A DNA stretch of 64,000 bases from Hawksworthiomyces lignivorus (taxonomy: Eukaryota; Ascomycota; Sordariomycetes; Ophiostomatales; Ophiostomataceae), in contig NTMA01000008.1 of assembly GCA_002917075.1 (NCBI GenBank), positions 620,001-684,000 of the forward strand, given 5' to 3'. Each line of letters opens with the position of its first letter. Position 1 is the stretch's first letter. Under the pieces are notes generated by a model. It made no database searches, was not told the DNA's origin, and was given only the letters and a program-made list of their open reading frames with translations. Shown here piece by piece: positions 43,347 to 54,833 of this stretch. The translations under genes and the position numbers were made by a program.

Positions 43347-45041
43347 ATGCATTCCTCAGCCTCCCTATCTGGCGTGGCAGTGGCCCTCCTTGCCGCCCTG
43401 CCGTCAGCCCAGGCTGGTCTATATCCGAAGAGCTCGCCTGTCTTGCAGGTCACAGGCAAGACGTACGACCAGATCGTTGCCAAGTCAAACCACACCACGG
43501 TACGTCTATAAAGCCTTTCTTGGAATACTATTTTACAATTTGTATTTTCTGTTCTTTTGAATATTCCTAGCTGCGCTGAATGCTCCTGTACATGAATGAA
43601 CCCGCCTATCAAAGCAATTGTTGTGCTGACGTCGTGCCCCTGTCTCCTTCTCCAGATTGTCGAGTTCTTCGCCCCTTGGTGCGGCCACTGCCAGAACCTC
43701 AAGCCCGCGTACGAGAAGGCTGCCCGCAGCCTAGATGGCTTGGCCCACGTGGCCGCTGTCGACTGCGACGACGACGCCAACAAGCCCCTGTGCGGCCGCA
43801 TGGGCGTGCAGGGCTTCCCCACGCTCAAGATTGTGCGGCCCGGCAAGAAGGCCGGGCGCCCCGTGGTCGAGGACTACCAGGGCGCGCGCACGGCGTCGGG
43901 CATCGTGGAAGCGGTGCTGGGCAGCGTCAACAACCACGTGAAGAAGGTGACGGATGCGGACGCGGACGCGTTTCTGACAGACGACGACCAGCCCAAGGCC
44001 CTGCTGTTCACCGACAAGGGCACGACGAGCCCGATGCTCAAGGCCATCGCCATTGACTTTCTGGGCGTCATCGCCATCGGCCAGGTGCGCGGCAGCAAGG
44101 AGCCCAAGACGGCGGAGAAGTTCGGTGTGACGTCGTACCCGACGCTGGTGCTGCTGCCGGGCGGCGGCGCCGACCCTATCGTATACGACGGCGAGCTGAA
44201 GAAGGCACCCATCGTGGCATTCCTCGCGCAGGCGGGCGCGCCGAACCCAGACTCGACTGCCGCGGCGAGTAGCGCCAAGAAAGAGGCTAAGAAGCCGGCC
44301 AAGAAGGAGAAGAAGGAGGCGAAGAAGGCAGACAAGGCAGAGGCGGCGGAGGAGCCTTCGTCGGCGTCGAACGACGAGACCGAGACGAGCTCGTCGACGC
44401 CCACGGCGGAGCAGACGGCGCCCGTCATCGTCGAGAGCGCGCTGCCCATCCCGACCATCCACACGGCCGAGAAGCTGACCAAGGAGTGCCTGTCCGCCAC
44501 GGCGCACACGTGCGTGCTGGCGCTCGTGCCGGCCGGCGGCGCCGAGGCCGGCAGCAGCGACGCCGCGCAGCAGGCGCTCGACAGCCTCGCCGAGCTCGCG
44601 CACAAGCACGCCCAGAGCAAGCGCCGCCTGTTCCCCTTCTTCGCCGTGCCCGTCTCCGAGGCTAACCCGGCGGCGGCCGCGCTGATCGAGGCACTCGACC
44701 TGGGCAGCGCCCGGGACGTGCACCTGGTGGCCGTCAACGCCCGCCGCGGCTGGTGGCGCCTCTTTGACAGCGCCGGCTCCTTCTCGCACGAGGCCATCGA
44801 GAGCTGGATCGACGCCATCCGCATGAGTGAAGGCCCCAAGAAGAAGTTGCCCGCCGGCGTGGTCGTCGCTGCCGCCGTCGAGGAGGAGACCACTGCTAGC
44901 GCCGAGACAAAGGAGGACAAGAAAGAAGAGACCGCGGAGGCCGCGACGGAAGCAGAGTCGTCCACGTCCACGTCGGAGGCCGCTGTCGAGGAGGAGACAG
45001 CCAAGGCGGAAGAGGAAGAGATCAAACACGAGGAGCTGTAG
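43347..45041 (+). CDS. Protein disulfide isomerase family, ER-resident, one CGHC active site
   Basis: Exons 43347-43499 and 43656-45041 give 512 aa. Residues 1-23 are a signal peptide ending near SAQAG. The first thioredoxin domain has the active site in FFAPWCGHCQNLKP (Cys60 and Cys63) and the cis-proline loop GFPTLKIV. A second thioredoxin-like domain (FLGVIAIGQVRGSK, VTSYPTLVLLPG) lacks a CxxC. A Lys/Glu/Ala-rich low-complexity segment lies at about 270-330, then a third Ala-rich region, and an acidic tail ending in HEEL, an HDEL/KDEL-type ER-retention signal. It should catalyse disulfide formation and exchange in the ER lumen. The layout is nearest to the Mpd1/PDIA6 (P5) branch but with only one CxxC. 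The intron is 156 bp, the longest in the window. Confidence 0.93.
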
Positions 45042-45324
45042 GGTGGGTTCTTCAAAATATGGACAAAGAGAGGCGTTTTGACAAAAACAAAAGTTGGTAT
45101 ATTTTAACGCCTAAGAATGATGCATGTTGTTCTCTATCGTCGGGCAGGGAAAGGGTCAGCGTTAAATGGGTTCTCTTAAAAAAAAAACTTAAACAAAGTA
45201 GAAAATCATAAAATACGAAGACAGATTCAAATAATGAAACTTACCTGATACACCTCTGTGTCCATACCCACAGAATGTCCAATGCGTCCTTAAATGAAAA
45301 CCCAAAATCCACACGCCCGCAGCC

Positions 45325-46285
45325 TCACGAGTCAATGTCCATCGTGAGCGCTTCTGGGGAGGCAGCGCCCCCCTGCGCTTCTCCGCCGGCCTCCTGGACG
45401 AGGCGCTGGCCGGCGTCGCGCACGACGCGGTCGACGATGGCGCGGACCTGCTTGCAGCCGTCGACGGCGACGGCGAGCAGGCCCTCAAGGCGCGACGCGG
45501 GGACGCGGGCCTCGCAGACGAGGGCGGCGACGCGGTCGGTGGCGCCGAGCGTAGCGACGGTCAGCGCCGGCAGCTCCTGCTCCTCCTGCAGGTTGAGGTC
45601 GAGCAGGGGGTCGGCGGACTCGATGGCGTCGGCGGCGGCGTGGCCCGACGAGCTGCCGGCGGAGCAGGCCACCACGTAGTCCGCCATGGGGATGCCAGCG
45701 TCCACGGCCGCCAGCGTGGCCGCGTTGAGCAGGCAGGCCAGCAGCGAGCCGTCCTGGCTCAGCACGTGCAGCGAGAACGTAATGGCCGCGCGCGGGAACA
45801 GGTGCGTGTGCAGCGCCGCCGCGAGCGTGCGCGAGACAGTGGCGGCGAGCTCCTGGACGCGTCTGAGCCGAAGAGAGGTGCAAGCACGTCAGCAGACTAT
45901 TACCAAAGTAAAACATAAAAAAAAGTATGAAAATTGAGAACCAGGCCACCAGCAAGACTCACTTATCTGTCCGTGCACGTCGCCGCCGGTCAACGGAACT
46001 AAAGCCGGCCACGACGATGTTGACGACCACCTCGGCGTCCCTTGCTTCGCCGGCGCCGCCGCTGCCGCCGCCTGCCGTAGTCGCTCCTGCGCCGCTGCGT
46101 TTCGGGCCCGCCTCGCTCGGCCCCGTCACCACGCACATGACCTTGGTGTTGCCCATTTCCCAGTAGCTGGAGCCGTCCGCAGCCGCCTGCGTGCGGATCT
46201 GTGCCCGGCATCGCCGCAGCTCGTTCCAGCGGCGGCCGTCGACGCGCAGCAGCGCCAGCGAGTAGGTCGAGGTGTCGAGGGGCAT
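45325..46285 (-). CDS. SKI6: Exosome core subunit Rrp41/Ski6, RNase PH fold
   Basis: Exons 46285-45963 and 45862-45325 (100-bp intron) give 286 aa. The start is diagnostic for Rrp41: LLRVDGRRWNELRRC at about residues 11-25, then SSYWEMGNTKVMCVVTGPSE. After a Gly/Ala-rich insert the fold continues with AEVVVNIVVAGFSSVDRRRR, ITFSLHVLSQDGSLLACLLN, AATLAAVDAGIPMADYVVAC and the late LTVATLGATDRVAALVCEAR region. In fungi this subunit is part of the catalytically inactive six-member ring of the RNA exosome that threads RNA to Rrp44. The insert (about residues 62-85) and the acidic C-terminal tail make it longer than the yeast protein. Tail-to-tail with the disulfide isomerase gene. Confidence 0.92.
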
Positions 46286-46997
46286 TGTCGAGGGTAAGAG
46301 AGAGAATTGAGGCAGAAAGAACAGCCCTTGAAGCTGTGAAGAGGTAAGTCAGCTGGTAGCTCTAGTCTCTTTGTGTCGCTGTTGAATGTTCTTCGTTTTG
46401 AATGCGTGTCTACCACTGGCTCCAGCTCTTTTTCCTGCCTCTATTTTCAGCTGTACTTCTTTTTTTTTGTCTTGGGGTTTTTTTTTTTTTTTTTTTTTTT
46501 TTGCCCATCCCACTTTGGAGCTTGCAATAGTGGGTCCAAATCCACATGCCTGTAAGTTAGAACGCTCCCCACTAATACACAGCGCAAGTATATCCTCCAT
46601 ATGTCCCCACTTGATCTTCACTATTATCACAGCCTCTCTTCTACTTCGTGCCTAAGCCTCAGATCTTTGTTGCTGGGACTCTGCTGGATGCGGCATGCAT
46701 GAAGCTGTGGGTTATACTAAAAAAGATACTAGCAAAAGGCCTACGTCTTAGACATCATATCAGAAGGATTAACTTCTTAGCGTATACACAACTCCTCTCA
46801 TCCGTTCACATACAATCAGCTCTTCTCTAAATAATTACAGTCAACCACAATTAAACAGCTCCAACCTATCTCAAGAAAATAAATTACAAATTGTTATTTT
46901 GAAATACGCCGCTCAAGCCACTATTTGTCCTGTAGATGCCGCTGTAGCCTTCTAGGCAAGGCCAAGTTGACTTCCTTTTGCCGACCGATATACCTAA
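46286..46997. other. Intergenic with T25 tract
   Basis: 712 bp: promoter of the exosome gene and 3' flank of the coiled-coil gene. An uninterrupted T25 run sits at about 46478-46502, after a shorter T8 run. No gene recognised. Confidence 0.5.
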
Positions 46998-48622
46998 CTA
47001 GCTTTCCTCCCCGCCACCGTTGGAGCCTGATGGAGAGCTCGGCTCTAAAAAATTGCTGGCCATCGACTGACGCCGCTTACGTCCGCTCATACGGTACTCG
47101 CGTTTGCTGCCGGGAGGATTTGCGGTCAGTCTTCGGTCCTCGTCCCTGGCCTTCCGCGACTGTGCTTTTGTGAGGGCTAGTCCTTTCTGGAGAACGATTT
47201 CTTTGCCCGCCACAAACATGGAGAAGACGGGACACAGTCTGGAGGCGATGTTGTCCAAGGCGGTCAGTTTCTCCGCCACGTCATGGCCAGGAAGCCACCC
47301 TTCCTCGGGCATCATCGATTCCCATTCAGAGATTACTGTAGGCTCGTCGTAGCCGTATCCATTGGAGAACACCTCAATCTTGTTCTCAAGGGGTTGAAGA
47401 TGTGTTACCCAAATATGGGCTGTCGACTGGCACCACTTTTCCAGCTCCTTGTCAAACTGTTGCTTCTGGTCGTCCGTCAGAAGACCGTCCACAAATTCCA
47501 TCACACTATCTTTGGTCTCTGATGCACGATGGCCGGCGTATTCTGCTTGGTCTTCCGACAGTGTGTTCAACAGGAAGAGCCGTGACCAGTCGGCCTTCTC
47601 GTCATCCTCAATATCCTCAATTTTCTCCGCTATCTCGTTTCCGCTTTGAGACACATACACAGGCTGGAAGAGTTCGTGGGCCGCTTGGTGCATGGTGTAA
47701 TGCAGCACCGCTGCGACGCGCATGTTCTTTGCTTCCGGGCTATTAGTCGCAGGCAGCGGGATGTCTGACTTGAAATAGTCTTTAAACTCTTTCCATTCGG
47801 GGGAGGAAAAGACCTTTTCGTCCAAGTCTTTCTGGAAGGTTCGATTAATACATGCAGATGCGCTTTTGCGGATATCGTTCAAATGCTTAGTTCTGTGTAG
47901 ATGTTAGAGTCTGCTGACCGGTCTGTAGAGATTTCTAGAAAGGGGGAAGTAGCCTCGTACATATCTTCCTGCGACACAGGTTCGGGTTTCAGCGAGTAGC
48001 TCTTCAGGCGCTCGAGCGTTTTCTGGTCTTCTTGGTTGCTCTTTGTGATGCGGTCGATCTCTTCTCTTAGATCTTTGGCATCTTTCTCCCCCTTCTCGAG
48101 GTTCTTTGCACTCTCAGCTTTCGCGTCTTCAAGCTCTTTCTTAAGTTTTTCGACCTCTGCCTTATGCTCGTCTACGAGCTTCTTGGAGCCTTCGAGCTCT
48201 GTCTGCGCCTTCTTCAGCTCCGCCTCTGTTTTGCCGACTTCTTTGGAGCGTTTCTCGAGTTCGTTTATCTTCTTCTTGGCTGTCTCTAGCTCGTCGTCCT
48301 TATCGCTGCAAGCCTGTTTGAGATCGTCGTTTTGGTCTTGGACTTTGGCTCTGCCCGAGATGAGTTTTCCAATAGTAATCTCGAGCTGTTCATTTTCTTC
48401 CAGTAGATTCGTGATTTCTTCGATAGCTATATCGTCAATATTCTTTTTGAAAGTCTTAAGCATTTTCAGGCCGGCCCCGAGTTTTTGCCGCTTGGCTGCC
48501 TGGGACACACTTCTGGTGCCTTTCAAATGGACCGCTCCATCGACCCCATTGATCCCGTTGACCCCGTTGACACCGTTGGTCCCAGTTGCTCCGTTGACTC
48601 CGTTGACTTTTGTTGGTGCCAT
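46998..48622 (-). CDS. Uncharacterised coiled-coil protein with Asn-Gly repeat N-terminus
   Basis: Two open frames that look like separate genes join into one: exons 48622-47961 and 47892-46998, 518 aa. The 68-bp intron has donor GTACGA, branch-like CTAAC and acceptor ACACAG, and joins QEDI to TKHLNDIRKSA in frame. The N-terminus is a degenerate NGV/NGI/NGA repeat (about residues 8-30). Residues about 55-215 form a long Lys/Glu-rich coiled coil (EEITNLLEENEQLEITIGKL, EAELKKAQTELEGSKKLV). The C-terminal half is globular-looking (WKEFKDYFKSDIPLP, HQAAHELFQPVYV, EDQAEYAGHRASETKDSVM) and ends in a basic Ser-rich tail (GRKRRQSM). I do not recognise a family. Coiled-coil length suggests a scaffold or cytoskeletal partner, but this is a guess. 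Confidence 0.75.
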
Positions 48623-50631
48623 CTTGAAGACGTTAAAAGCGATGAAGACGACAGAGGGGGTGCCACGCAGCGACGACGAAGCGGAGGACTGCCATTCTTC
48701 ATAAGTACTCCCAGCTCTCTTCTATTGAATTTGTTTTCCCTGGACGCGTGTTGTGTCGCACGAGCGTACAGGTTGGCCTCACGCAGCCTGTGAACATCTC
48801 GTCGATGCTGGCACGCATGAGCACGCACCACTTACAGCGTAGTGTGGGTCACCATCTTGAATAAAAAGTCGTGACGAACCATAGGATCGAGCCCAATCGG
48901 GGAAGAGAGACTCTGCATTATTAGGTTGACGTGGCATGATGTGGAAGGGTTCTCCTCTGTTCGCGCAACAGCGCCTGACAGACGAGCTTATCTGCCGCTG
49001 CCCGACCCCCCACAATGTAGCAGCAAGGCTGGCGGGTGGTCTCGCGTGGTACTTGAGAAAGAGAGGCAAAGTAGTGCGACAAGAAACTTCAGCTCGACTA
49101 ATGTATCGACCTAGACTGCAGCAGAGGCACAAAGCCTCAAGAACCCGACTTTGAGAGACGTGCCCTCGCCAAAATAAAAAAAATAATAATAATAAATTAT
49201 AAGCATTATACAGCATCCTACAACCCAAAGTCCGGCGCAGCAAAGAAAGTTTCGTAGCATCAACAGCTGGGGTTACAATTGCACTCTTCCGTGCAGAGCA
49301 ATTTTAAATATACCGAATAGAGTCGTTTGTTTAGCTATAGAAATCCTCTAATTGATCGAAAATATGTTTGCTGCCTTGTGCATGTTGGATACACCAACAC
49401 ATACAACCAATCGAGGCAGTCTCGGACTTGAGCTAGCAACCCTCAATTTCTTTCTATCCCCTGGTACTCTCTATCCTTTCTATTTTAATATTCTCACCAG
49501 TATCGCGTGGTATTCCACCTGGCTGAAACCCTCTTACAATAGCATGTAGAAAAGGCGTGAATCGATGAAGTTGACGCTGTTCCCATATATACCGTCAAAT
49601 AAACTAACAGTACAAACATCCACAGCGCTGGATTTGCCCACCATGCGAACATGGTTAAAATTGGAGAACCCGCAAAGTTCGAGATTGAGATTGGACTGGA
49701 TATTTGATTCGTTGAGGCGCTTTTTTTCCCCCCACCATTCAATGCCTAAAGCATGGTTGAAGCTCAGCCTGATGGCGAAATGGCGGAAAGCCTTTTGAGA
49801 AGCACCATGTAGAAACCTCACCGGTGCTGCTAAATGCCAACACTTTTAATAAGCCTTACACATATGATTTGGATTCTCTTTTGCTTCGCATCTTCTCTAT
49901 TCTCGCAGCAGGCTTCGTTTCAGCACAGGCTGGCCGTTGCCTGTTGGTATGAAATAAAATGAAGTAGCAACACTCTGGACTGTCTTCGGGCAACTTAAAG
50001 ACGCGCTTGAAGAGAGTGGCCGCGCCGAGCCCTCGGCTTCCACTCCTGATCTGAATATGATGATGGCGCTGGAAATGACCTAAAGAAAGCCATCGACGAG
50101 TTGGGTTCTCTGTGGCGTCGTTAATATTCAGTGCAGAAAGTTGCGTGTACGTGAAGAGAATAAAGTCACGGAGCGGCTCAGCCGCAGATGGCTTTTGATT
50201 CTGATGGATTGATGTAAATTTCGGACCAACGAAAAGGACTCTTGTACATCTTGCTCAAGGCTTAAACTAGTATATATATGATTTCCTTCGTCTAGCTACA
50301 TAATAAACTATCTACCATCTAAGTAATTTGTCAGCAGTATTACTACAGCACAACGGTGATTCTATAATGCCTATGGATGACAACTTCTTAATTTATATTA
50401 GAGTCTTCTTTTATCAGATCTGCTTTCGGGATGATAAATTTGTAGTGAGTCAGAAAGGCGAAAAAATAATATAGATTAAGACCCCTAATGGAAAGACGTG
50501 TACTAAATCAGCTACTAGCAAAATTAGATGAAATAATTATGGAAGCTGTTCTCTTGGATGTCGTTTTGAATTTCCACACGGTCGCGCTCCGCCGTGATAG
50601 AGAAATCTAGGACGGGAAGCGTATCTGATAG
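48623..50631. other. Long intergenic region, no gene recognised
   Basis: 2.0 kb of AT-rich DNA with scattered short open frames. No family match, repeat or RNA gene seen. An AAT-type microsatellite lies at about 49176-49194. Confidence 0.5.
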
Positions 50632-51504
50632 TTAGATACGGATCGATGATGAGTACGAGGAGTTGCTGCTTGAAGAAGAAAGTGAAGTCGGAGCAGGCAT
50701 TCTCCCGCACTTTATACGGCTAGAGGAGGATGAAGATGATGACGGTGGCAGCGGAGAAAAGGTTGGCGGGGACCCACAATATCCTCCAGGGCCAGAAGGA
50801 TAGCATGAGATCAGCGGGGAAGATGAAGAAGATGTAGTCGAAGACAATGACCACGATGGCGACAGAGACGTGGATTCTGATACAGAGCTAACAAAGACTG
50901 ATGACGAATTGGCAAAGTAGAAGTTGCTTTGGCTGGGATGAGACGAAGAGGATGTAGTCGAGTTAAATGACCACGACGACGACAGAGACGTGTATTCTGA
51001 TACAGAGCTAACAAAGACTGATGAAGAATTGGCAAAGTAGAAGTTGCTTTGGCTGGGCTGAGACGAAGAGGATGTAGTCGACGACAATGACCATGATGGC
51101 GACAGAGGCGTGGATTCTGATACAGAGCTAACAAAGACTGATGACGAATTGGCAAAGTAGAAGTTGCTTTGGCTGGGCTGAGACGAAGAGGATGTAGTCG
51201 AGTTAAATGACCACGACGACGACAGAGACGTGTATTTTGATACAGAGCTAACAAAGACTGATGATGAATTGGCAAAGTAGACGACGCTTTGGCTGGGCCG
51301 AGACGAAGAGGAAGATAAGGAAGACGATGAATTTGTAACAGAGGAAGAAGGTGGCGGCGAATAATCTGAATACGAGAATATTTGGGTAGGGGAAGACGAT
51401 GTTGACGGCGGCGGGGAAGCACAAGGGGGCAACTTGGCAGGAGATGCCAATACGCTGCCCACCCATAGCAGGCTTCCTAGGCTGATCAGTCTCGCAGTCT
51501 TCAT
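50632..51504 (-). CDS. Secreted Ser-rich repeat protein (wall- or surface-type)
   Basis: Intronless 290-aa protein from the ATG at 51504. Residues 1-20 form a signal peptide (ARLISLGSLLWVGSVLAS). The body is more than 35% Ser with four tandem 40-residue repeats built on FYFANSSSVFVSSVSE, SLS(P/S)SWS and TTSSSSQPSQS. A short Cys/Gly/Pro segment (CYPSGPGGYCGSPP) and another Ser run close the protein. There is no clear GPI tail. Such proteins are typically O-mannosylated and sit in or outside the cell wall. No enzyme or effector domain is visible. The coding repeats have an exact 120-bp period (see repeat entry), so allele length is likely variable between strains. Confidence 0.72.
   Translation of the reverse strand: MKTARLISLGSLLWVGSVLASPAKLPPCASPPPSTSSSPTQIFSYSDYSPPPSSSVTNSSSSLSSSSSRPSQSVVYFANSSSVFVSSVSKYTSLSSSWSFNSTTSSSSQPSQSNFYFANSSSVFVSSVSESTPLSPSWSLSSTTSSSSQPSQSNFYFANSSSVFVSSVSEYTSLSSSWSFNSTTSSSSHPSQSNFYFANSSSVFVSSVSESTSLSPSWSLSSTTSSSSSPLISCYPSGPGGYCGSPPTFSPLPPSSSSSSSSRIKCGRMPAPTSLSSSSSNSSYSSSIRI
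50821..51300 (-). repeat. Tandem repeat, 4 x 120 bp, inside the Ser-rich gene
   Basis: Units start at 50821, 50941, 51061 and 51181; each contains GATGTAGTCG near its start and TACAGAGCTAACAAAG 60 bp later. Units 1 and 3 share CAATGACCA, units 2 and 4 share GAGTTAAATG, giving an A-B-A-B pattern with a 240-bp higher period. Reading frame is preserved (40 codons per unit). Confidence 0.9.
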
Positions 51505-52717
51505 ATTGACACTCGTGCAAGTACTGGTAGTACGGCAGTTCTTTGAATAAGCTGGGCTCGAGGCGAAATTTCCAAGAAAAGTTTTCAGAGTATTCTATTT
51601 AGTGAGCGAAATAAGTGAGTAGAATATGATAGCTGCGAAAGATGAAGATGAAATGAGAGAACATTGAGGGTTAATATAGTTAACGCTCATTAATCCTCGT
51701 GCTGCATATCTACTTTTCTATCAAGTCCTTCTGTTGCATTTATTTCCTTTGTCTCATCCTTGTCTTATACACATGGTAAAGCTTAACAGGGATTGGCCTC
51801 AACCAAGATTAAGCTGAAGTTGTGGTCATTTTAGTCAACCAGACGGGATATGTGATACCTAGCATGCATAAACTTATCATAAATGAGACTCAACTTAACA
51901 TCATATTAACTGATTAGCTGCCGTAAAAAATTCATCTGTTACGTATTTAGCAAGGTGGTTATTGCGAAGAAGTATTCTGCGTTCTTCTCGAAGGAAGAGT
52001 CACACCTGCGAGAGGCTGGAAAGCATTCCCATCGATAAACCAAGGAGATATATTAAAGGCTAGTTAGGTAGTTTCAGAAGAAAACAGCGCAGAAAGGCCT
52101 TTTAGTTCTTGGCAAATTAGTATTCAGGCCTTGTCTCAAAGGTCCGTTGCCTTTTTAAGGGGAAACGAAACAAAAAAAGAAAAACAAGGGTTAGTAGTAG
52201 AGTTTCAGCCTCAGCCTTAGATGACATCACTCTAAACACCTCATAAAACCAGGGCTTACGCGAAGCAAGTCAATTTTATATCGCCTACACCGATAATAAC
52301 TAGAGTCAATAATTTACAAAAAAAAGTCCTCCCCCTGACAAATTGTACATATCAAAAATAAGGTCGGTGTTTGCAGTGGGCTACTTACTGTCTCCGATGC
52401 TGAATATTTTGGGGGAAATTTTATTAGTCAAATGAAATGAATAAAACTAATGAAATCTCTAAGGTAAGAACAGGAATATCATACTCTGATAAGGAAAAAA
52501 AGCAATTATATTAAATAGATATGCTGATTGAGAAGATTGCGTACGACTTGAAGAGATAAGAGGAGGCTAAAGAAAAATATTTGATAGCAATAATTTAATC
52601 TTGACATAATTGTTTCTGAAGTTTCACTTGTAAACATCCCTCCAATTTACGGCCATGGAAATAGCAAAGGAAAGTTGGTTCTCCTGACAAAAAAAAAAAA
52701 AAAACTACCGTAGCATG
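51505..52717. other. Intergenic, no gene recognised
   Basis: 1.2 kb, AT-rich; promoter of the Ser-rich gene and 3' flank of the amidase. A13-14 run near 52690. Nothing else seen. Confidence 0.5.
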
Positions 52718-54833
52718 TTAGATAAACAGCATCTTGCCTGTGGAGCGCCCATTCTTGCCGGTAGCGACGACGACAATCATGGCCTTGTCTCGCCCGGGCA
52801 CAGCCTTCTCCTCTGGTCGACCATCGACCCAGACGCCGAGAGCGGGAGACTCCACGACCCAGCTGCCATCGGCGTCTAGCTTCACATTTTCCAGCTCATC
52901 GCCATCAACAAAAACGCGAAGCCCGGAGACTTCTGCTGTTTTCACCTTGCCGGAGATGCGCGCTTTCTTCTTACCGTCTGCGCTGTTCACGCTCGTCGCT
53001 TCGGTTGCCAATGCCGGTGCTACTGCGCCTAATGGTGCAGCCGGCGAAGACACTTTGTCCGTAGCCAGCGCCGGTGTTCGCTTCGGGGCCTGCCGCAACC
53101 GGCTCGCCTGCTCGAATGCGTAACCGTACCGAAGCAGGCTGCTGTCGTCGTACGCTTTACCAGCAAACGTCAGATTCACTGGCATTCCCGTGTCCGCCAT
53201 AACGCCCATGGGCACATTCACCGTGGGGATGCCCAGCTGCCGGATGGCACAGTTGCCGTTTGAGTACAGCACCCCATTGCGCCACGCGGCGGCAGCGGCG
53301 GCCTCGTCAACGTCTGCGTCCGCGGGGCCCGCGTCAGCGTTACACGGCCACACGACCGCATCGAGGCCCTCTGCGTCAAGCCAATCCTCAAACTCAGCCT
53401 TGCGCATGTCCTCCAGTGTCTGTAGGGCGGGTCCGAGGCCAGGCAGCTCGTAGGTGGGGATGCGTCCTCCTGTGATGTGGGCGACCACCTCAGTGTGGCG
53501 CACGAGCGGGTCCTGAGGCCCGTATTTGTCGGGGAGGGTGCCTGGTGGCTGCGGGAAGATTGTAGCTGAGTCGATCTGCGCGAGTGTGGTAGCTACGCTT
53601 GGGTCACCGTTGTTCACTAAAAAGTCGTCCCAGGCGTAGGCCATGAGCTGGCACATGTCGACGCCGTCCTTGCGGTAGGGCGGTGCGAGCGACTCGTCGG
53701 ATTCTACGACTGAGACGCCATCCACTGGCGCCTCGTACTTGGTGACGACGGGGAAATCGATCTCGGTGACGGTCGCGCCTTGCCCTTCGAGGACTGTCCG
53801 CGCATGTTTCCAGAGATCGACGACCGAGGGCCGCGTGTATACTTTACGTGCCGTCGGATCCGAATCGGTGCCTCCAATGTACATCTTCGGCACACCAATC
53901 TTTTTGCCGGCGAGAGCTTTAGCATCTCGCAAGTCTGCGTACGAATGGGGCCGCACTGTGTCGACGGGCAGAAGCGGTACAAATGGTTGTCCCCGCCAGA
54001 AGTCACCGGTCGTGACATCGTCCGTCGTCACAATCACGTCCAACAGCGCGAACATGTCATCGACCGTGCGTGTGTGCGGCACCACCGTGTCGCACGTTGG
54101 GAACAGCGGCCAGTTACCACGAATGGACACGACGCCCCGAGACGGTGTGTACGCAACTAGGCCGTTGTTGGACGCCGGAGACCGCCCCGAAGAGATGGTC
54201 TCCTCGCCCATGCCGAAGACGGCCATGCTGGCCGCTGTCGATGTCGCCGAACCGTTCGATGAGCCCGAGGCGAACCCTGCCGTCAGGTACGCCGCATTGT
54301 ATGGAGATTCTGCACGGCCGTAGACGCCACGCTGCATGCCGCCGGCAGCCATGGGTGGCATATTGGTGCGACCAAGGATGACGCTACCAGCCTCTTTGAT
54401 CTTGTGCACAGTAAACGCATCCTCGTTGGCGATCAGGTTCTGGAAAGCAGGCGAACCAGCCGCGACAGTCATACCCTGGATCTTGTACGAATCCTTGATC
54501 GTACAGGGGATGCCATCTAGCGGGCCACGGACCTGGCCAGTCGCGCGGCGGTCATCTGACGCTTGGGCGGCATCAAATGCATGCTCATTGAGAATAGGAA
54601 TTGCGTTAAGCTGAAGTGAGCGACGATCGTACTTGGCCACCCGGATAAGGTGCTTAGCTGTCAATTCGACGCTGTTTATGCGCCCTTGCGACAGTGCAGC
54701 GGCGAGTTCGGCAACGGTAGCATCCACAATGGACAAAGTCTGTAATGTTACCCTGGTCAGCTTCGGGAACCAACATATGGGATACTTAGTACGGTCATAC
54801 CTGAGCTGTTTCAACGGAACCCATGGAACCCAT
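52718..54833 (-). CDS. Amidase signature family hydrolase with extra C-terminal domain
   Basis: Exons 54833-54801 (only 11 codons, MGSMGSVETAQ) and 54739-52718 give 684 aa. The large exon has no ATG before residue 100 or so, so the small first exon, joined by a 61-bp intron with clean borders, is required. The Ser-cisSer-Lys triad is visible: Lys93 in PCTIKDSYKI, cis-Ser near 171-172 in ASGSSNGSA, and nucleophile Ser195 in GEETISSGRSPASNNG. The last motif follows a fungal variant with Glu-Glu in place of the usual Thr-Asp. It should hydrolyse a carboxamide; substrate is unknown. After the amidase fold (ends about residue 590) there is an Ala-rich linker and an 80-residue beta-rich segment (RISGKVKTAEVSGLRVFVDG, KAMIVVVATGKNGRS) that I do not recognise. 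Confidence 0.88.

Noticed and set aside
43731..45055. Open frames of 432 and 393 codons antisense to the disulfide isomerase
   Set aside because: Shadow frames caused by GC-rich codon bias; the sense frame has signal peptide, CGHC and HEEL.
48036..48704. A 222-codon Phe/Ser-rich antisense frame
   Set aside because: Complement of the Lys/Glu-rich coiled coil; GAG/AAG codons read as CTC/CTT.
50821..51300. CRISPR-like periodicity
   Set aside because: Units are contiguous 120-bp coding repeats without spacers, in a eukaryotic gene.
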